Positions 47,535 through 56,459 of a stretch of 64,000 bases of DNA are shown here, piece by piece. The translations under genes and the position numbers were made by a program. Source of the DNA: Clostridium sp. C2-6-12 (GTDB lineage: Bacteria > Bacillota > Clostridia > Clostridiales > Clostridiaceae); NCBI RefSeq assembly GCF_009928485.1, contig NZ_JAABNP010000003.1:124001-188000 (forward strand). The letters are read 5' to 3'. The notes under the pieces were generated by a model. That model was not told the origin of the DNA. It was given only the letters and a program-made list of their open reading frames with translations, and did not search any database. Numbering within the stretch: position 1 is the first letter of the stretch; the number at the start of each line of letters is the position of its first letter.

Positions 47535-49712
47535 TTAAGATTTTATTAATTGTTTTATTGGTAATTTTATTATAAAACAAGCTCCCCCATCTTCATTATT
47601 TTTGCACTCTATACTTCCTTTATGGACATTTACAATAATATCATATGATATATTAAGCCCAAGACCAGTACCTTTTCCAATCGGCTTTGTTGTAAAAAAA
47701 GGTTCAAATACTTTATTAATGAATTCTTCTTTTATTCCTGTTCCATTATCTTTTATCTCACAAAATACAAATTCATCATTTCTATATGTCTTTATATTTA
47801 TGACTCCAAACTTATCGCTTTCTTTTTCTTTAATTGCATACACAGAATTTACAATAATGTTTAATAAAACTTGATTAATTTTTTGTCCACTCGCTTCAAT
47901 TAGTGGAAGTTCTTCATCATATTCTTCAATAACATCAGCTATATATTTTGTTTCATTCTTTGTAACAATTAGAGTATTTTTTATTCCTAAATTCAAATCA
48001 TACATATTAAATTCATTTGATTGACCTTCATGAGCAAACCATTTAAGTCCTCTCACAATACTGATTACTCTACCTATTCCTTCTTCAGATTCATTGAATA
48101 AGTCATCTAAATCAGTTACAATATATTCAATTTCTTTATTTTTATCTAATTCTTTAAATTTTTTTAATTCACTTTCAATTAAATTTATATCCTTTATTTG
48201 GATTTTATCTATTGCTCCTCTATAATCATTTATTGAAGCCTTTAGTTTCTCTGTATATTTTTTAAGTGTTGAAAAATTACTAGATATAAATCCTAACGGA
48301 TTATTAATTTCATGAGCAACTCCTGCAGCCAATTGTCCTATTCCAGCTAATTTTTCTTGTTGAATCAATTGAGATTGAGTTATTTTAAGTTTATTTATTG
48401 TATCTTTTAATTCTTCATTACTTTTTCTTAATTCTTCTTCCATGCATTTCCTTTGAGTAATATCTTCTCTTACTGAAATAAAATTTATTATATCTCCTTT
48501 GTCATTTTTCAAAGGAGCTATGCTTGTATATTCCCAGTATTTACTTCCATCTTTGCGCTTATTATAAAATTCTCCTCTCCACTCATTTCCTAAAAGAATA
48601 TTCCTCCAAAGTTCTCTATAATATTCATCTTCATGATAACCTGATTTTATTACATTAACATTTTTTCCCTTTATTTCTTCTAAAGAATACCCTGTTAACT
48701 CAGAAAACTTTGGATTGGCATATTCTATTTTTCCTTTTATGTCTGTAATGAGAACACTACTTGGACTATTTTCAATAGCTAGGGATAATTGTTTAATTTT
48801 TTCATTTGCTACTTTTCTATCTGTAATTGGAGTACATGTTATACACACCAATTTTTCATCTTGAGTTTTATATGAAATAGAATTATAATACACTTCTAAC
48901 CAAAGTTCTTCATCTTTATTATCAGTTAATTTTTGTTCTGATTTTATCTCATCTCCATTTAATGCTTTATTAAGATTTTTTTTCAACTTTTCATATAAAT
49001 CATAATTTAAAAATTTAGATACATAATCACCTTCTTTTAATGAAATGTTATATATCTCTTTAGCTAATTTAGCAGCATTTTTATTAAAAGTCTGTATTTT
49101 AAATTCTGAATTTAAAATTACAATACATTGCGGTCCACTTTCTAATAATGCTTCCATTTTTAATTGAGTTGATTTTAATTCTTCCTCTATTTTTTTTTGT
49201 TCAGTAATATCTGTAACTATTCCTAATATGCCTAAAGCTTCATTTTTAGCCTCCAATTGAGCCTCTTTTGCTTTTATATCGACACCTTTTAGCTTATCAA
49301 AATACTTTTTTAAATTTATACATGAATTCAATAGAGTATTTTGATATTCTCTCATTTTTATAGCCGCTTTTAATCTAGATGTAAATTCAATAGGTTCAAT
49401 TGGCATGTTAATATAGTCATTTGCACCCAATTCAAAACTTTTCTCCATATACTTCTTATCAGTTAATGATGTGAACATTAAAATCATTATATTTTTATTT
49501 TTTTCTCTTATTATTTCTAAAGTGTCAATACCTGAAAGTTTAGGCATAATAATATTTAGCAATAAAATATCTATTTCCTTGGAATTTATGATTTCAATTG
49601 CTTCCTCACCTGATCCAGCCTTCATAATAAAACATTCAATACCACTACTCTTAATTAGTTCTTCTACAATTGCGATGTCAAATCTTGAATCATCAGCAAT
49701 TAATATATTCAT
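47535..49712 (-). CDS. PAS-containing hybrid sensor histidine kinase with pseudo-receiver
   Basis: From ATG 49712 (GAGGTGAG upstream) the protein has 725 residues. The order is a receiver domain (1-125), a helical linker, two PAS domains (about 190-300 and 305-430), a dimerisation domain with QLAAGVAHEINNPLG (phosphorylatable His near 478) and an ATPase domain with LNIIVNSVYAI, DNGTGI and GKGTGLGL. The receiver keeps Asp7, Asp8 and Thr81, but Asn53 replaces the phosphoacceptor Asp (LLLNIIMP) and Met103 the conserved Lys. So the receiver is probably not phosphorylated. There is no membrane helix; it is a cytoplasmic kinase without an adjacent response regulator. Confidence 0.9.
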   Translation of the reverse strand: MNILIADDSRFDIAIVEELIKSSGIECFIMKAGSGEEAIEIINSKEIDILLLNIIMPKLSGIDTLEIIREKNKNIMILMFTSLTDKKYMEKSFELGANDYINMPIEPIEFTSRLKAAIKMREYQNTLLNSCINLKKYFDKLKGVDIKAKEAQLEAKNEALGILGIVTDITEQKKIEEELKSTQLKMEALLESGPQCIVILNSEFKIQTFNKNAAKLAKEIYNISLKEGDYVSKFLNYDLYEKLKKNLNKALNGDEIKSEQKLTDNKDEELWLEVYYNSISYKTQDEKLVCITCTPITDRKVANEKIKQLSLAIENSPSSVLITDIKGKIEYANPKFSELTGYSLEEIKGKNVNVIKSGYHEDEYYRELWRNILLGNEWRGEFYNKRKDGSKYWEYTSIAPLKNDKGDIINFISVREDITQRKCMEEELRKSNEELKDTINKLKITQSQLIQQEKLAGIGQLAAGVAHEINNPLGFISSNFSTLKKYTEKLKASINDYRGAIDKIQIKDINLIESELKKFKELDKNKEIEYIVTDLDDLFNESEEGIGRVISIVRGLKWFAHEGQSNEFNMYDLNLGIKNTLIVTKNETKYIADVIEEYDEELPLIEASGQKINQVLLNIIVNSVYAIKEKESDKFGVINIKTYRNDEFVFCEIKDNGTGIKEEFINKVFEPFFTTKPIGKGTGLGLNISYDIIVNVHKGSIECKNNEDGGACFIIKLPIKQLIKS

Positions 49713-49903
49713 GCTTCTCACCTCATAATCTATCTTATATACCAGTATTAATTTATTTATGCGCTTTTGTAAAACAATACTTATTGGAGTGCTCATTTTA
49801 ATTACTATCATATCTTTCTATAATTATATCATTTCTACATTTATTTGTATCACTTTACAAAATATATTAATTTACAACTTTAAAAATTTTATTCTTTCGA
49901 TTA

Positions 49904-49952
49904 CAAAAAAATACTTGCATTAACCCAGAATTTTAAGGTTACGCAAGTATTT
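49904..49952 (-). terminator. terminator of the pyr operon
   Basis: AAATACTTGC / GCAAGTATTT, with an inner stem TTAACC / GGTTA, followed on the minus strand by TTTTTTGTAA. It lies just after pyrE. Confidence 0.88.
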
Positions 49953-49967
49953 CTTCATATAAAACTT

Positions 49968-50642
49968 CTATTTTGCTCCATATTGTTTGTAATATTCATC
50001 AATTCTAACTTTTATTTCATCTGTTATAAGTATAGTTCCATTAATTTCTCTATTATATAAGTATTCTATAACTTCAGCCATAGTAACTATTGCACAAGTT
50101 TTGAATCCAAATTTTTCTCTGATTTCAACTAAGGCTGATTGTTCTCCTTGACCTCTTTCCATTCTATCTACTGATATTATAAGTCCTTTAACATTAACAT
50201 CTGCTTGGCTTTTTAAGATAGGCATAGTTTCATAAATTGATGTTCCTGCTGTTGTAACATCTTCAACTATTAATACTTTATCGCCATCTTTAAGCTTACT
50301 GCCTAGTAAAATTCCTGTATCTCCATGATCTTTTACTTCTTTTCTATTTGAACAGTATTTAACATCAATATCAAACGAATTCGAAAGGGCTATTGCTGTT
50401 GTAACACCTAATGGAATTCCTTTATATGCAGGTCCAAATAACACATCATAATCATCACCAAAGTTTTCTTTTATAGCTTCTGCATAAAATTCCCCAAGTC
50501 TCTTTAATTGACTTCCAGTTTGATAATTACCTGTATTTACGAAGAAAGGAGTTTTTCTTCCGCTCTTAGTAACAAAATCACCAAATGTTAAGACTCCACA
50601 TTCTATCATAAAATCAATAAACTCTTTTTTGTAAGCTTTCAT
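49968..50642 (-). CDS. pyrE: orotate phosphoribosyltransferase
   Basis: The 224-residue protein has FVNTGNY near 35, VLFGPAYKGIPLGV near 82 and the PRPP motif KVLIVEDVTTAGTS near 121-134. It joins orotate to PRPP, giving OMP. GAGG precedes ATG 50642. It is the last gene of the pyr operon, 109 bp after pyrD, which is the widest gap in the operon apart from the pyrF-pyrK gap. Confidence 0.95.
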   Translation of the reverse strand: MKAYKKEFIDFMIECGVLTFGDFVTKSGRKTPFFVNTGNYQTGSQLKRLGEFYAEAIKENFGDDYDVLFGPAYKGIPLGVTTAIALSNSFDIDVKYCSNRKEVKDHGDTGILLGSKLKDGDKVLIVEDVTTAGTSIYETMPILKSQADVNVKGLIISVDRMERGQGEQSALVEIREKFGFKTCAIVTMAEVIEYLYNREINGTILITDEIKVRIDEYYKQYGAK

Positions 50643-50751
50643 ATTAATTCCTCACTCTCATTTCTATTATAAAGAAATCTTCCAATAGAAGATCTCCTCT
50701 TAAACTCTAACTCATAATTATCCATATGATATCCTAAAGACCATTAAATAA

Positions 50752-51648
50752 TTAAATTATTCCTACTATTTCATTAATGTCTTTAATGCCTTGCTCTTTT
50801 AAGAAACTTTCCATTTCTTCAATAATTTCTTTTCCTGCCATTGGATTTACAAAGTTAACAGTTCCTATTTGAATTGCACTAGCTCCTGCCATCATAAATT
50901 CAATAGCATCTTTTCCACTACAAATTCCGCCAAGACCAACTACAGGTATCTCAACAGCCTTAGCTACTTGATGAACCATTCTAATAGCTATTGGTTTTAC
51001 TGCAGGGCCTGAAAGACCTGCAGTTATATTGTTGAATACCGCTTTTCTCTTATATATATCAATAGCCATTGCATTTAAAGTATTTATAAGAGAAAGTGAA
51101 TCAGCTCCTGCCTCTTCACATTTTACAGCCATTTCAACTATATTTTCTGCATTTGGTGATAATTTAACCATTAATGGCTTTTTGCTTATAGCTTTTATTC
51201 TTTTCACCACATCGTATGCAACCTCTGACTTTATTCCAAAAGCCATACCTCCATGCTTAACATTAGGGCATGATATATTAAGTTCTATAATGTCAACATC
51301 TGTATAATTAATTTTATTCACAGCTGCTTCATAATCTTCAAAGCATCCTCCACCAACGTTAGCTATAACATTAGTTCCAAGCTTCCTCATCTTAGGAAGT
51401 TCATATTCTATAAATGCATCTATTCCTGGATTATTTAATCCTACAGAATTCATCATTCCAGATGGCGTTTCATATACTCTTAGTCCATCATTTCCTTCTT
51501 TAGGATTTATGGTAAGACCTTTTGAAGATATTCCTCCAAGAATTCCAACATCATAAAAATTGTTATATTCAGCTCCGAAACCAAAGGTTCCTGATGCAGC
51601 AATTACAGGATTTTTAAATTCTACTCCATTTATATTTACTTTCATCAT
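50752..51648 (-). CDS. pyrD: dihydroorotate dehydrogenase B, catalytic subunit
   Basis: A class 1B enzyme of 298 residues: [13 protein letters not shown] near 13, [25 protein letters not shown] near 120 (catalytic Cys in ISCPN), KLSPN, and [27 protein letters not shown] for FMN phosphate binding. It pairs with PyrK, the next gene upstream, to use NAD+. GGGGG precedes the start. Confidence 0.95.
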   Translation of the reverse strand: MMKVNINGVEFKNPVIAASGTFGFGAEYNNFYDVGILGGISSKGLTINPKEGNDGLRVYETPSGMMNSVGLNNPGIDAFIEYELPKMRKLGTNVIANVGGGCFEDYEAAVNKINYTDVDIIELNISCPNVKHGGMAFGIKSEVAYDVVKRIKAISKKPLMVKLSPNAENIVEMAVKCEEAGADSLSLINTLNAMAIDIYKRKAVFNNITAGLSGPAVKPIAIRMVHQVAKAVEIPVVGLGGICSGKDAIEFMMAGASAIQIGTVNFVNPMAGKEIIEEMESFLKEQGIKDINEIVGII

Positions 51649-51669
51649 TTTGTTATTCCCCCTCTGGTT

Positions 51670-52413
51670 TTATAATTCAACATAGTATCCATCAAATATT
51701 GGACCATCTTTACAAGTTCTTTTATTTCCATCCTTTGTCTTACAAGTACACACTAAACAGGCACCTACTCCACATGCCATGTGTTTTTCCATTGATACAT
51801 ATATATTAACTTCTTTTTCTTTGCACATTTCTACAACTTTTTTCATCATAACTTCTGGACCACAGCATAATACTGTATCATAATTTTCTGGTTTTAAGAT
51901 TTCAGTGACAAAACCTTTGTGACCATACTTTCCTGTATTTGTAGATACACAAGCTTCATTTACGTATTCTTTTAATTCATCAATTAAGTAAACTTCATTT
52001 CTAAAACCTGCATATAAATCTATGATTTGATTTGGATTCTTTTCTCGTAGCTTCTTCGCAAGTTCAAGCATTGGTGCAGTTCCTATTCCTCCTGAAACTA
52101 ATGCAACTCTTCCATAATCCTTTTGCAAGTCAAAGCCATTTCCAAGAGGACCTGTTAATTTTATCTCATCATTTACCTTAAGCTTTGTAAATTCTTTTGT
52201 TCCATCACCAACTACTGCATATAAAAATGTTAAAGTATTATCTTTCTTTTCACATATACTTATAGGTCTTGGAAGAAATGTTGTTCCATCAAGTTTAAGC
52301 ATATAAAATTGCCCTGCTATTATTTCACTTTTGTCCTCTACTACTAATTTATATATATTCTTTGAAATTTCTTCATTTGAAATTACTTTTGCTTCTCTAT
52401 AAGTTATAGCCAT
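51670..52413 (-). CDS. pyrK: dihydroorotate dehydrogenase B, electron-transfer subunit
   Basis: The 247 residues form an FAD domain (FLPRPISICE near 50), an NAD domain (LVSGGIGTAPMLELA near 107) and a C-terminal 2Fe-2S site: CGVGACLVCTC ... TCKDGP with four Cys. It passes electrons from PyrD to NAD+. It ends 21 bp before pyrD. Confidence 0.95.
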   Translation of the reverse strand: MAITYREAKVISNEEISKNIYKLVVEDKSEIIAGQFYMLKLDGTTFLPRPISICEKKDNTLTFLYAVVGDGTKEFTKLKVNDEIKLTGPLGNGFDLQKDYGRVALVSGGIGTAPMLELAKKLREKNPNQIIDLYAGFRNEVYLIDELKEYVNEACVSTNTGKYGHKGFVTEILKPENYDTVLCCGPEVMMKKVVEMCKEKEVNIYVSMEKHMACGVGACLVCTCKTKDGNKRTCKDGPIFDGYYVEL

Positions 52414-52429
52414 GCTCTTCCTCCCTATA

Positions 52430-52560
52430 TTCAGTTAACAGTTATGAATTAACAGTTAACAATTTTGGATGAAATTCCTACAGAATTTCTTTATTTTATA
52501 TTTTGATTTCAAAAAGTTTCGTAGAAACTTTTCCTTAACTTTGAACTCTTAACTCTGAAC
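52430..52560. repeat. intergenic repeat element between pyrF and pyrK
   Basis: The sequence is made of short repeats: GTTAACAGTTATGAATTAAC then AGTTAACAATT on the left, and two local hairpins, GAAATTCCTACAGAATTTC (near 52470) and AAAAGTTTCGTAGAAACTTTT (near 52510). AACTTTGAACTCTTAACTCTGAACT then runs into the end of pyrF. TAACAGTTA/GAATTAAC also occurs near 28167, and related GTTAACAGTTAG near 54709. Confidence 0.65.
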
Positions 52561-53418
52561 TGCTTTAGCTATTGCGTCTCTCATCTTTATTGCTTCTTCT
52601 CTAGCACATGCTGCAAATTCTTCTGGTTTGTTTTCCTTCTTATATGCAAGTAATATTCCTCTTGAAGAATTAACAACTCCGCCATTTCCATTATTTAAAT
52701 ATAATGCAACATCTTCTGCTTTTCCGCCTTGTGCTCCGTAACCTGGAATTAAGAAGAACATATTGCTATAGTTCGCTCTTATCTTCTTTCCTTCTTCAAC
52801 ATGAGTACAACCCATAACTCCACCTATTGCAGTATATCCGCATTCTCCTGTGAAGTTTTTCCCCATTTCGCTTATTTTATCAGCTACTACTTCATAAACC
52901 TTTTTGCTTTCATTAGTATCTAAATATTCAATATCTTCAGCACCTGGATTTGAAGTTCTAACTAAGCTGAATACACCTTTATTTCCTTTTTCTAAATATG
53001 GTAAATATGGTTCTATACTATCCATTCCCATATATGGACTTAAAGTGATGAAATCAGCTTCAAAATCTCCTTCAAAATGTGCTTTTGCATACATTGTTGC
53101 AGTAGCTGCAATATCTCCCCTTTTAATATCTGCTATTATTATTTCATCTTTTTCTCTTAAATAATCTAAGGTCCTCTTATAGGCAGTTAAGCCTTCAAGA
53201 CCTAAGGCTTCATAATATGCAATTTGAACCTTAAAACACCCAGATACATCATAAGTAGCGTCTATTATTTGCTTATTAAATTCAAATATTGCTTCTCCTG
53301 GAGTTCTATTCTTCTTTATATGATCAGGTACATAGTCTAGTGCTGTATCTAAACCAACACAAACAACTCCTCTTTCTTCAACTCTTTTATATAATTTATC
53401 TATTATGTAGCTTGCCAT
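52549..53418 (-). CDS. pyrF: orotidine-5'-phosphate decarboxylase (long form)
   Basis: VCVGLDTALDYVP near 20, IIADIKRGDIAATATMYAK near 92 (catalytic Lys and Asp) and FLIPGYGAQGGKAED near 222 identify the enzyme, which turns OMP into UMP. At 289 residues it belongs to the longer group 2 type (common about 230). The last codons run into the repeat element at 52430-52560, so the tail after KAVQS may have been changed by it. Confidence 0.95.
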   Translation of the reverse strand: MASYIIDKLYKRVEERGVVCVGLDTALDYVPDHIKKNRTPGEAIFEFNKQIIDATYDVSGCFKVQIAYYEALGLEGLTAYKRTLDYLREKDEIIIADIKRGDIAATATMYAKAHFEGDFEADFITLSPYMGMDSIEPYLPYLEKGNKGVFSLVRTSNPGAEDIEYLDTNESKKVYEVVADKISEMGKNFTGECGYTAIGGVMGCTHVEEGKKIRANYSNMFFLIPGYGAQGGKAEDVALYLNNGNGGVVNSSRGILLAYKKENKPEEFAACAREEAIKMRDAIAKAVQS

Positions 53419-53492
53419 ATCAAATCTCCTTCCGACTAATTAACTATGCCTTTGTTTCGTTCATAGTTTTAATTAAGAATTATCTAGGTTAA

Positions 53493-54689
53493 CTATAAAC
53501 CGTACTTAACTTCTCCACCTTTTATAGTAGCAATCACTTCTCCATAAAACTCCATTCCGCTAAATGGGGTGTTTCTTCCTTTTGATGCAAACTCTTCTGG
53601 ATTTATTTTTACCTTTTTATTTATGTCTACTATAGCAAAATCTCCATCTGCACCTATGCTAATTTTACCTTTGTTCATTTCTAAAAGTTTAGCTGGATTG
53701 TAAGACATAAGTTCACTTAATTTATTTAAAGAAATGCCATTTTCTTTTACTAGCTTTGTATAACAAATTGAAAATGCTGTTTCTAATCCAACCATTCCTG
53801 GTGATCCATTTTTCTTTTCTTCTGCTGTATGTGGCGCATGGTCTGTTCCTATTGTATCTACCATTCCTAATTTTATAGCCTCTATTATTGCTTCTACATC
53901 TTCTTTTTCTCTAATTGGAGGATTTACTCTATAATCATTTATGTCTCTTGTAAGTCCAATATGATGAGGTGTAATTTCCATTGTAATATTGGCTCCGCTC
54001 ATTTTCCCATCAATAATGCATTTTACAGCTTCCTTTGTACTTACATGGCACATATGAAGTCTAGCTCCACTTAACTTAGCTAGCTCAACATCTCTCACTG
54101 TCATCATATTTTCAGCAATTCTCATATCAACCTTTGAAAACTCTGGACTTTCTGCATGAGACATGATAACCCAATTGTTTCTCTTTGCAACTTTCATTGC
54201 TTCAAGCATTGTGTTTGAATTAGCTACACCAACTCCATCATCCGAAATAGCTTTAATTTCCTTATCTGCTGAAAGTTCTTCCAAATGGCTTAAAGTCACT
54301 CCATCAAAGTCTTTTGTTATTGATAAACATTGGTGAATATCTATCAAATTAAGTTCTTTTGATTTATTTCTTACATATTCTAAAGTTTCTTTTGAAGAGC
54401 ATATAGGCTTAGTATTTGCCATTAAGCAAACCCCTGTATACCCACCTCTAAGTGCTGCTTTAGATCCTGTTTCTATATCTTCTTTCCAAGTTAGACCTGG
54501 ATCTCTGAAGTGAGCGTGTGTATCTATAAAGGCTGGCATTAATACCTTACCCATGCAATCAAGTACTTCTATGTTATCTTTGTCTATCTCTTTTCCTATT
54601 TCTTCTATTAATCCATCTTTAATATATATATCGCCTACAAAATCTTGAGTTATATCTATTATTCTCGCATTTTTAATTAATAGTTCCAT
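53493..54689 (-). CDS. pyrC: dihydroorotase
   Basis: A class I amidohydrolase: [21 protein letters not shown] near 53 (HxH metal ligands), MSHAES near 176, [11 protein letters not shown] near 212, and [12 protein letters not shown] near 283 (metal Asp). Length is 398. It cyclises carbamoyl aspartate. It follows pyrI after 51 bp that contain a small TAACAGTTA-type repeat. Confidence 0.95.
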   Translation of the reverse strand: MELLIKNARIIDITQDFVGDIYIKDGLIEEIGKEIDKDNIEVLDCMGKVLMPAFIDTHAHFRDPGLTWKEDIETGSKAALRGGYTGVCLMANTKPICSSKETLEYVRNKSKELNLIDIHQCLSITKDFDGVTLSHLEELSADKEIKAISDDGVGVANSNTMLEAMKVAKRNNWVIMSHAESPEFSKVDMRIAENMMTVRDVELAKLSGARLHMCHVSTKEAVKCIIDGKMSGANITMEITPHHIGLTRDINDYRVNPPIREKEDVEAIIEAIKLGMVDTIGTDHAPHTAEEKKNGSPGMVGLETAFSICYTKLVKENGISLNKLSELMSYNPAKLLEMNKGKISIGADGDFAIVDINKKVKINPEEFASKGRNTPFSGMEFYGEVIATIKGGEVKYGL

Positions 54690-54740
54690 ACAGCACCCCT
54701 TTTAATCCGTTAACAGTTAGTAGCTAACAGTTTACGTTTT

Positions 54741-55172
54741 TTATAGCTCTGAAAGCTTTGTTATTTCATCACAGTATTCACATCTATATCTTCCAGTTTC
54801 TTTTTCTACTAATACGAAAGAATGTGGCACATATTCCTCTACACTTGTTATGCAGCTTGGATTTTTACACTTAATTATATTTTCTACCTTTTCAGGAAGA
54901 GTTGGTTGTACTTTATTAACAATATTTTCATCTTTAACTTCACATATTGTTATAGTTGGTGAAAGTAATCCCAGCACAGTATAATCAATATCATCACAAT
55001 TTTCTATCTTTATTATATCCTTTTTCCCTAGTTTTTTACTATCTGCATTTATAATAAGTGCAACACTACAATCTTTATTATCTAATCCTAAGTAATTAAA
55101 TATTTTAACGCCTACTCCAGCTTGAATATGATCTATTACTATTCCATTTTTAATACTTGTTATTTCTAGCAT
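54741..55172 (-). CDS. pyrI: aspartate carbamoyltransferase regulatory subunit
   Basis: The 143-residue protein has the allosteric domain ([13 protein letters not shown] near 6) and a C-terminal zinc domain with CKNPSCI and CEYCDE, the four Cys ligands. It lets CTP and ATP control the PyrB trimers. Its ATG follows the pyrB stop directly. This PyrBI arrangement is usual in clostridia but absent from Bacillus. Confidence 0.95.
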   Translation of the reverse strand: MLEITSIKNGIVIDHIQAGVGVKIFNYLGLDNKDCSVALIINADSKKLGKKDIIKIENCDDIDYTVLGLLSPTITICEVKDENIVNKVQPTLPEKVENIIKCKNPSCITSVEEYVPHSFVLVEKETGRYRCEYCDEITKLSEL

Positions 55173-56099
55173 TTACATCACCCCTAAAAGTTTAATCATT
55201 AAGGCCATTCTTACATACATTCCGTACTCGGCTTGCTTGAAATACGAAGCTCTGCTGTCTTCATCTACTTCATATGCTATTTCATTTACCCTTGGAAGTG
55301 GATGCATTACTATCATATCTTTCTTAGCCATATCCATTTTTGCTTTGTCTAGAATATAGCTATCTCTAAGTCTTAAATACTCTTCTTCATTAAAGAATCT
55401 TTCTTTTTGAACTCTTGTCATATATAAAATGTCTAAAGTTTCAATTACATCTTCTAACTTTTCAACTTCTTTATATTCAATATTATTTCTTTGCAAAATT
55501 TCTTCTCTAATATATTGTGGCACAGCAAGTTCTTTTGGTGATATTAAAACAAACTTATTCCCTTTATATCTTGACATTGCTTTTATAAGGGAATGTACTG
55601 TTCTACCAAACTTTAAATCTCCACAAATTCCTATTGTATGATTGTTTAATCCATTTTTTAGACTTGTTATTGTAAGTAAATCTGCTAAAGTTTGTGTTGG
55701 GTGTTGATGTCCTCCATCACCTGCATTAATTATTGGAACATTTGAATAAAGACTTGCAACCTTTGCAGCACCTTCTTTGGGATGTCTCATGGTAATAATA
55801 TCTGAATATATTGATACCATTTTAATTGTATCTGCTACAGTTTCACCTTTTGAAATTGATGTTGAATTTGGTTCTGAGAAACCGAGAATTTTTCCTCCAA
55901 GTCTCATCATTGCTGCTTCAAAACTTAATCTAGTCCTAGTACTTGGTTCGTAAAATAAAGTTGCTAAAATCTTTCCATCACATATGTGTGAAAATTCTTC
56001 TGGACGTGCCATTATTTGATGTGCTAATTTGAATATTTCATCTAATTCCTCTGTTGTAAAATCCATAGGTTCTATTAGATGTCTAAGATCTTTTTTCAT
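55173..56099 (-). CDS. pyrB: aspartate carbamoyltransferase catalytic subunit
   Basis: [15 protein letters not shown] near 52 (carbamoyl phosphate binding), [14 protein letters not shown] near 130 and [10 protein letters not shown] near 265 are diagnostic. Length is 308. It makes carbamoyl aspartate, the first committed step of pyrimidine synthesis. GGAGTG lies 8 nt before ATG 56099 and is within the 3' side of a PyrR-type hairpin. First gene of the operon. Confidence 0.96.
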   Translation of the reverse strand: MKKDLRHLIEPMDFTTEELDEIFKLAHQIMARPEEFSHICDGKILATLFYEPSTRTRLSFEAAMMRLGGKILGFSEPNSTSISKGETVADTIKMVSIYSDIITMRHPKEGAAKVASLYSNVPIINAGDGGHQHPTQTLADLLTITSLKNGLNNHTIGICGDLKFGRTVHSLIKAMSRYKGNKFVLISPKELAVPQYIREEILQRNNIEYKEVEKLEDVIETLDILYMTRVQKERFFNEEEYLRLRDSYILDKAKMDMAKKDMIVMHPLPRVNEIAYEVDEDSRASYFKQAEYGMYVRMALMIKLLGVM

Positions 56100-56111
56100 T
56101 TTATCATCACT

Positions 56112-56142
56112 CCTTGTTAACCTCTCTGTGTTAATTTAAAGG
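56112..56142 (-). promoter_or_regulatory. PyrR-binding hairpin at the pyrB ribosome binding site
   Basis: On the minus strand a CCTT ... AAGG lower stem and a TTAAC / GTTAA upper stem carry a loop with CAGAGAGG; CAGAGAGGTTAACAAGG (56112-56128) fits the known PyrR consensus. AAGG is the first part of the pyrB Shine-Dalgarno (AAGGAG), so protein binding should hide it. Confidence 0.75.
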
Positions 56143-56170
56143 GAGAACATTATATAAATAATTATATAAT

Positions 56171-56197
56171 AAAAAAGCTTCCTTTAAATAAAGGAAG
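56171..56197 (-). terminator. pyr leader attenuator
   Basis: CTTCCTTTA / TAAAGGAAG followed by CTTTTTT on the minus strand, about 80 nt into the leader. AATAAGGAAG just upstream could pair with the left arm CTTCCTTTATT as an antiterminator. Confidence 0.85.
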
Positions 56198-56234
56198 GCA
56201 TAATAATCCTAAGTATAATGAGTATTATAAACTT

Positions 56235-56265
56235 CCTTATTGACTTCTCTGAATCAAATTAAAGG
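56235..56265 (-). promoter_or_regulatory. PyrR-binding hairpin upstream of the attenuator
   Basis: CCTT / AAGG lower stem, TTGA / TCAA upper stem and a loop with CAGAGAAG; the core reads CAGAGAAGTCAATAAGG (56235-56251). It has the same 31-nt layout as the hairpin at 56112-56142. Its 3' arm is the strand needed for the antiterminator, so PyrR with UMP should favour termination. Confidence 0.75.
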
Positions 56266-56279
56266 TTATTCTTTTTGTA

Positions 56280-56308
56280 AGGATAACATTTCTTTGATGT
56301 TGTGTCAA
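56280..56308 (-). promoter_or_regulatory. sigma-A promoter of the pyr operon
   Basis: TTGACA (56303-56308), a 17-bp spacer and TATCCT (56280-56285). The leader would be about 170 nt to pyrB. Confidence 0.85.
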
Positions 56309-56415
56309 TAAAAATAATTTACTCTCGTTCTTATTTTTTATGTATATAATTTATGTTAGTTGAACCTCTTAATATTCAGTCAGTCTATTAAATAACTTTT
56401 CCTTATAATTTGCAA

Positions 56416-56448
56416 AAGTCTCAACAGCAAATTATACTATTGAGACTT
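56416..56448 (-). terminator. terminator of helD
   Basis: AAGTCTCAA / TTGAGACTT with a 15-nt loop just after the stop; the T-tail is weak. Confidence 0.65.
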
Positions 56449-56459
56449 CTGTTTAATAA

